DNA from: a bacterium
GTDB taxonomy: Bacteria > Vulcanimicrobiota > CADAWZ01
Assembly: GCA_024409025.1 (NCBI GenBank)
Contig: JAKSUM010000100.1
Coordinates: forward strand, 1 to 5,546
Direction: 5' to 3'
Length of the DNA: 5,546 nucleotides
The number at the start of each line of letters is the position of its first letter. Position 1 is the stretch's first letter. A program made the position numbers and the translations under genes. A model generated the notes under the pieces. The model was not told where the DNA came from and searched no databases. It saw nothing but the letters and a program-made list of their open reading frames with translations. Below are positions 5,316 to 5,546 of this stretch, piece by piece.

Positions 5316-5546
5316 TTAGAGAGCCTTGAGCTCTTCAGCACACTTCTCAAGCGATGCCATGTCTTCAGCATTGAATGTTTTAAGCGATATGTCGGTCTTT
5401 TTGATCATTCCGCAGAGCGCCTTGCCTGGGCCCGCTTCGGCAAATGCTTCAATTCCTATTGATGACATTTCTCTTACGGAGTCTGTCCAAAGGACGCTTC
5501 CGAGCATCTGCTTTCTGAGGGCTTCCTTAAGAACCTCAGGATCTTC
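5316..5546 (-). CDS. fabD: Malonyl-CoA:ACP transacylase, C-terminal part (5' partial)
   Basis: The last 76 residues of the protein are present; the frame is open to the window edge and ends with TAA at 5316-5318. The segment aligns with the FabD C-terminus: QMLGSVLW (residues 13-20 of the fragment) corresponds to the QxxxPVxW stretch whose Gln contacts the active-site His, and EAGPGKAL (37-44) corresponds to the conserved EVGPGKVL. The Pro of the first motif is Ser here. FabD moves malonyl from CoA to the ACP phosphopantetheine arm. The GHSxGE nucleophile motif and the active-site His lie outside the window. The position directly before fabG and acpP supports the call. Confidence 0.93.
   Translation of the reverse strand, partial: EDPEVLKEALRKQMLGSVLWTDSVREMSSIGIEAFAEAGPGKALCGMIKKTDISLKTFNAEDMASLEKCAEELKAL

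Overview
The window is about 5.5 kb of ordinary, densely packed bacterial chromosome with core housekeeping genes and no mobile element, tRNA, rRNA or CRISPR array. Apart from a GC-rich stretch at the left edge, base composition is moderate. The pairing of recA with the membrane-anchored endoribonuclease RNase Y suggests a Firmicutes-type or related lineage (Clostridia or Synergistota, for example). I cannot fix the phylum from the sequence alone.

Layout. On the + strand, bases 1-774 are the 3' end of a gene whose product finishes in a RecB/AddAB-type PD-(D/E)XK nuclease domain with a terminal cysteine cluster. It converges on a minus-strand block, and the two sides share one perfectly palindromic 38-bp bidirectional terminator (781-818). 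Read from right to left on the minus strand, the block is: fabD (C-terminal part only), fabG, a 233-bp gap with inverted repeats and a good sigma70-type promoter, acpP, a small unrecognised gene, a 230-bp hairpin-rich gap, recA, and rny.

Functional themes. The right half is a type II fatty-acid synthesis cluster: FabD loads malonyl onto ACP, FabG reduces beta-ketoacyl-ACP, and AcpP is the carrier. The left half concerns nucleic acids: RecA recombinase, RNase Y for mRNA turnover, and, on the opposite strand, an end-processing nuclease of the kind that prepares DNA for RecA.

Points of most interest: (1) the small gene after acpP looks frameshifted at its start, since a well-placed ribosome binding site drives an ATG whose frame stops after 17 codons, and one extra A in an A4 run would join it to the main frame as a 127-residue protein; (2) recA and rny are in the same reading frame, separated by one TAG and four codons, and rny has no visible ribosome binding site; (3) a terminator-like hairpin lies only 44 bases before the recA start codon, leaving almost no room for a promoter after it; (4) RecA has unusual residues in DNA-binding loop L1. 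I did not find a convincing novel multi-gene system.
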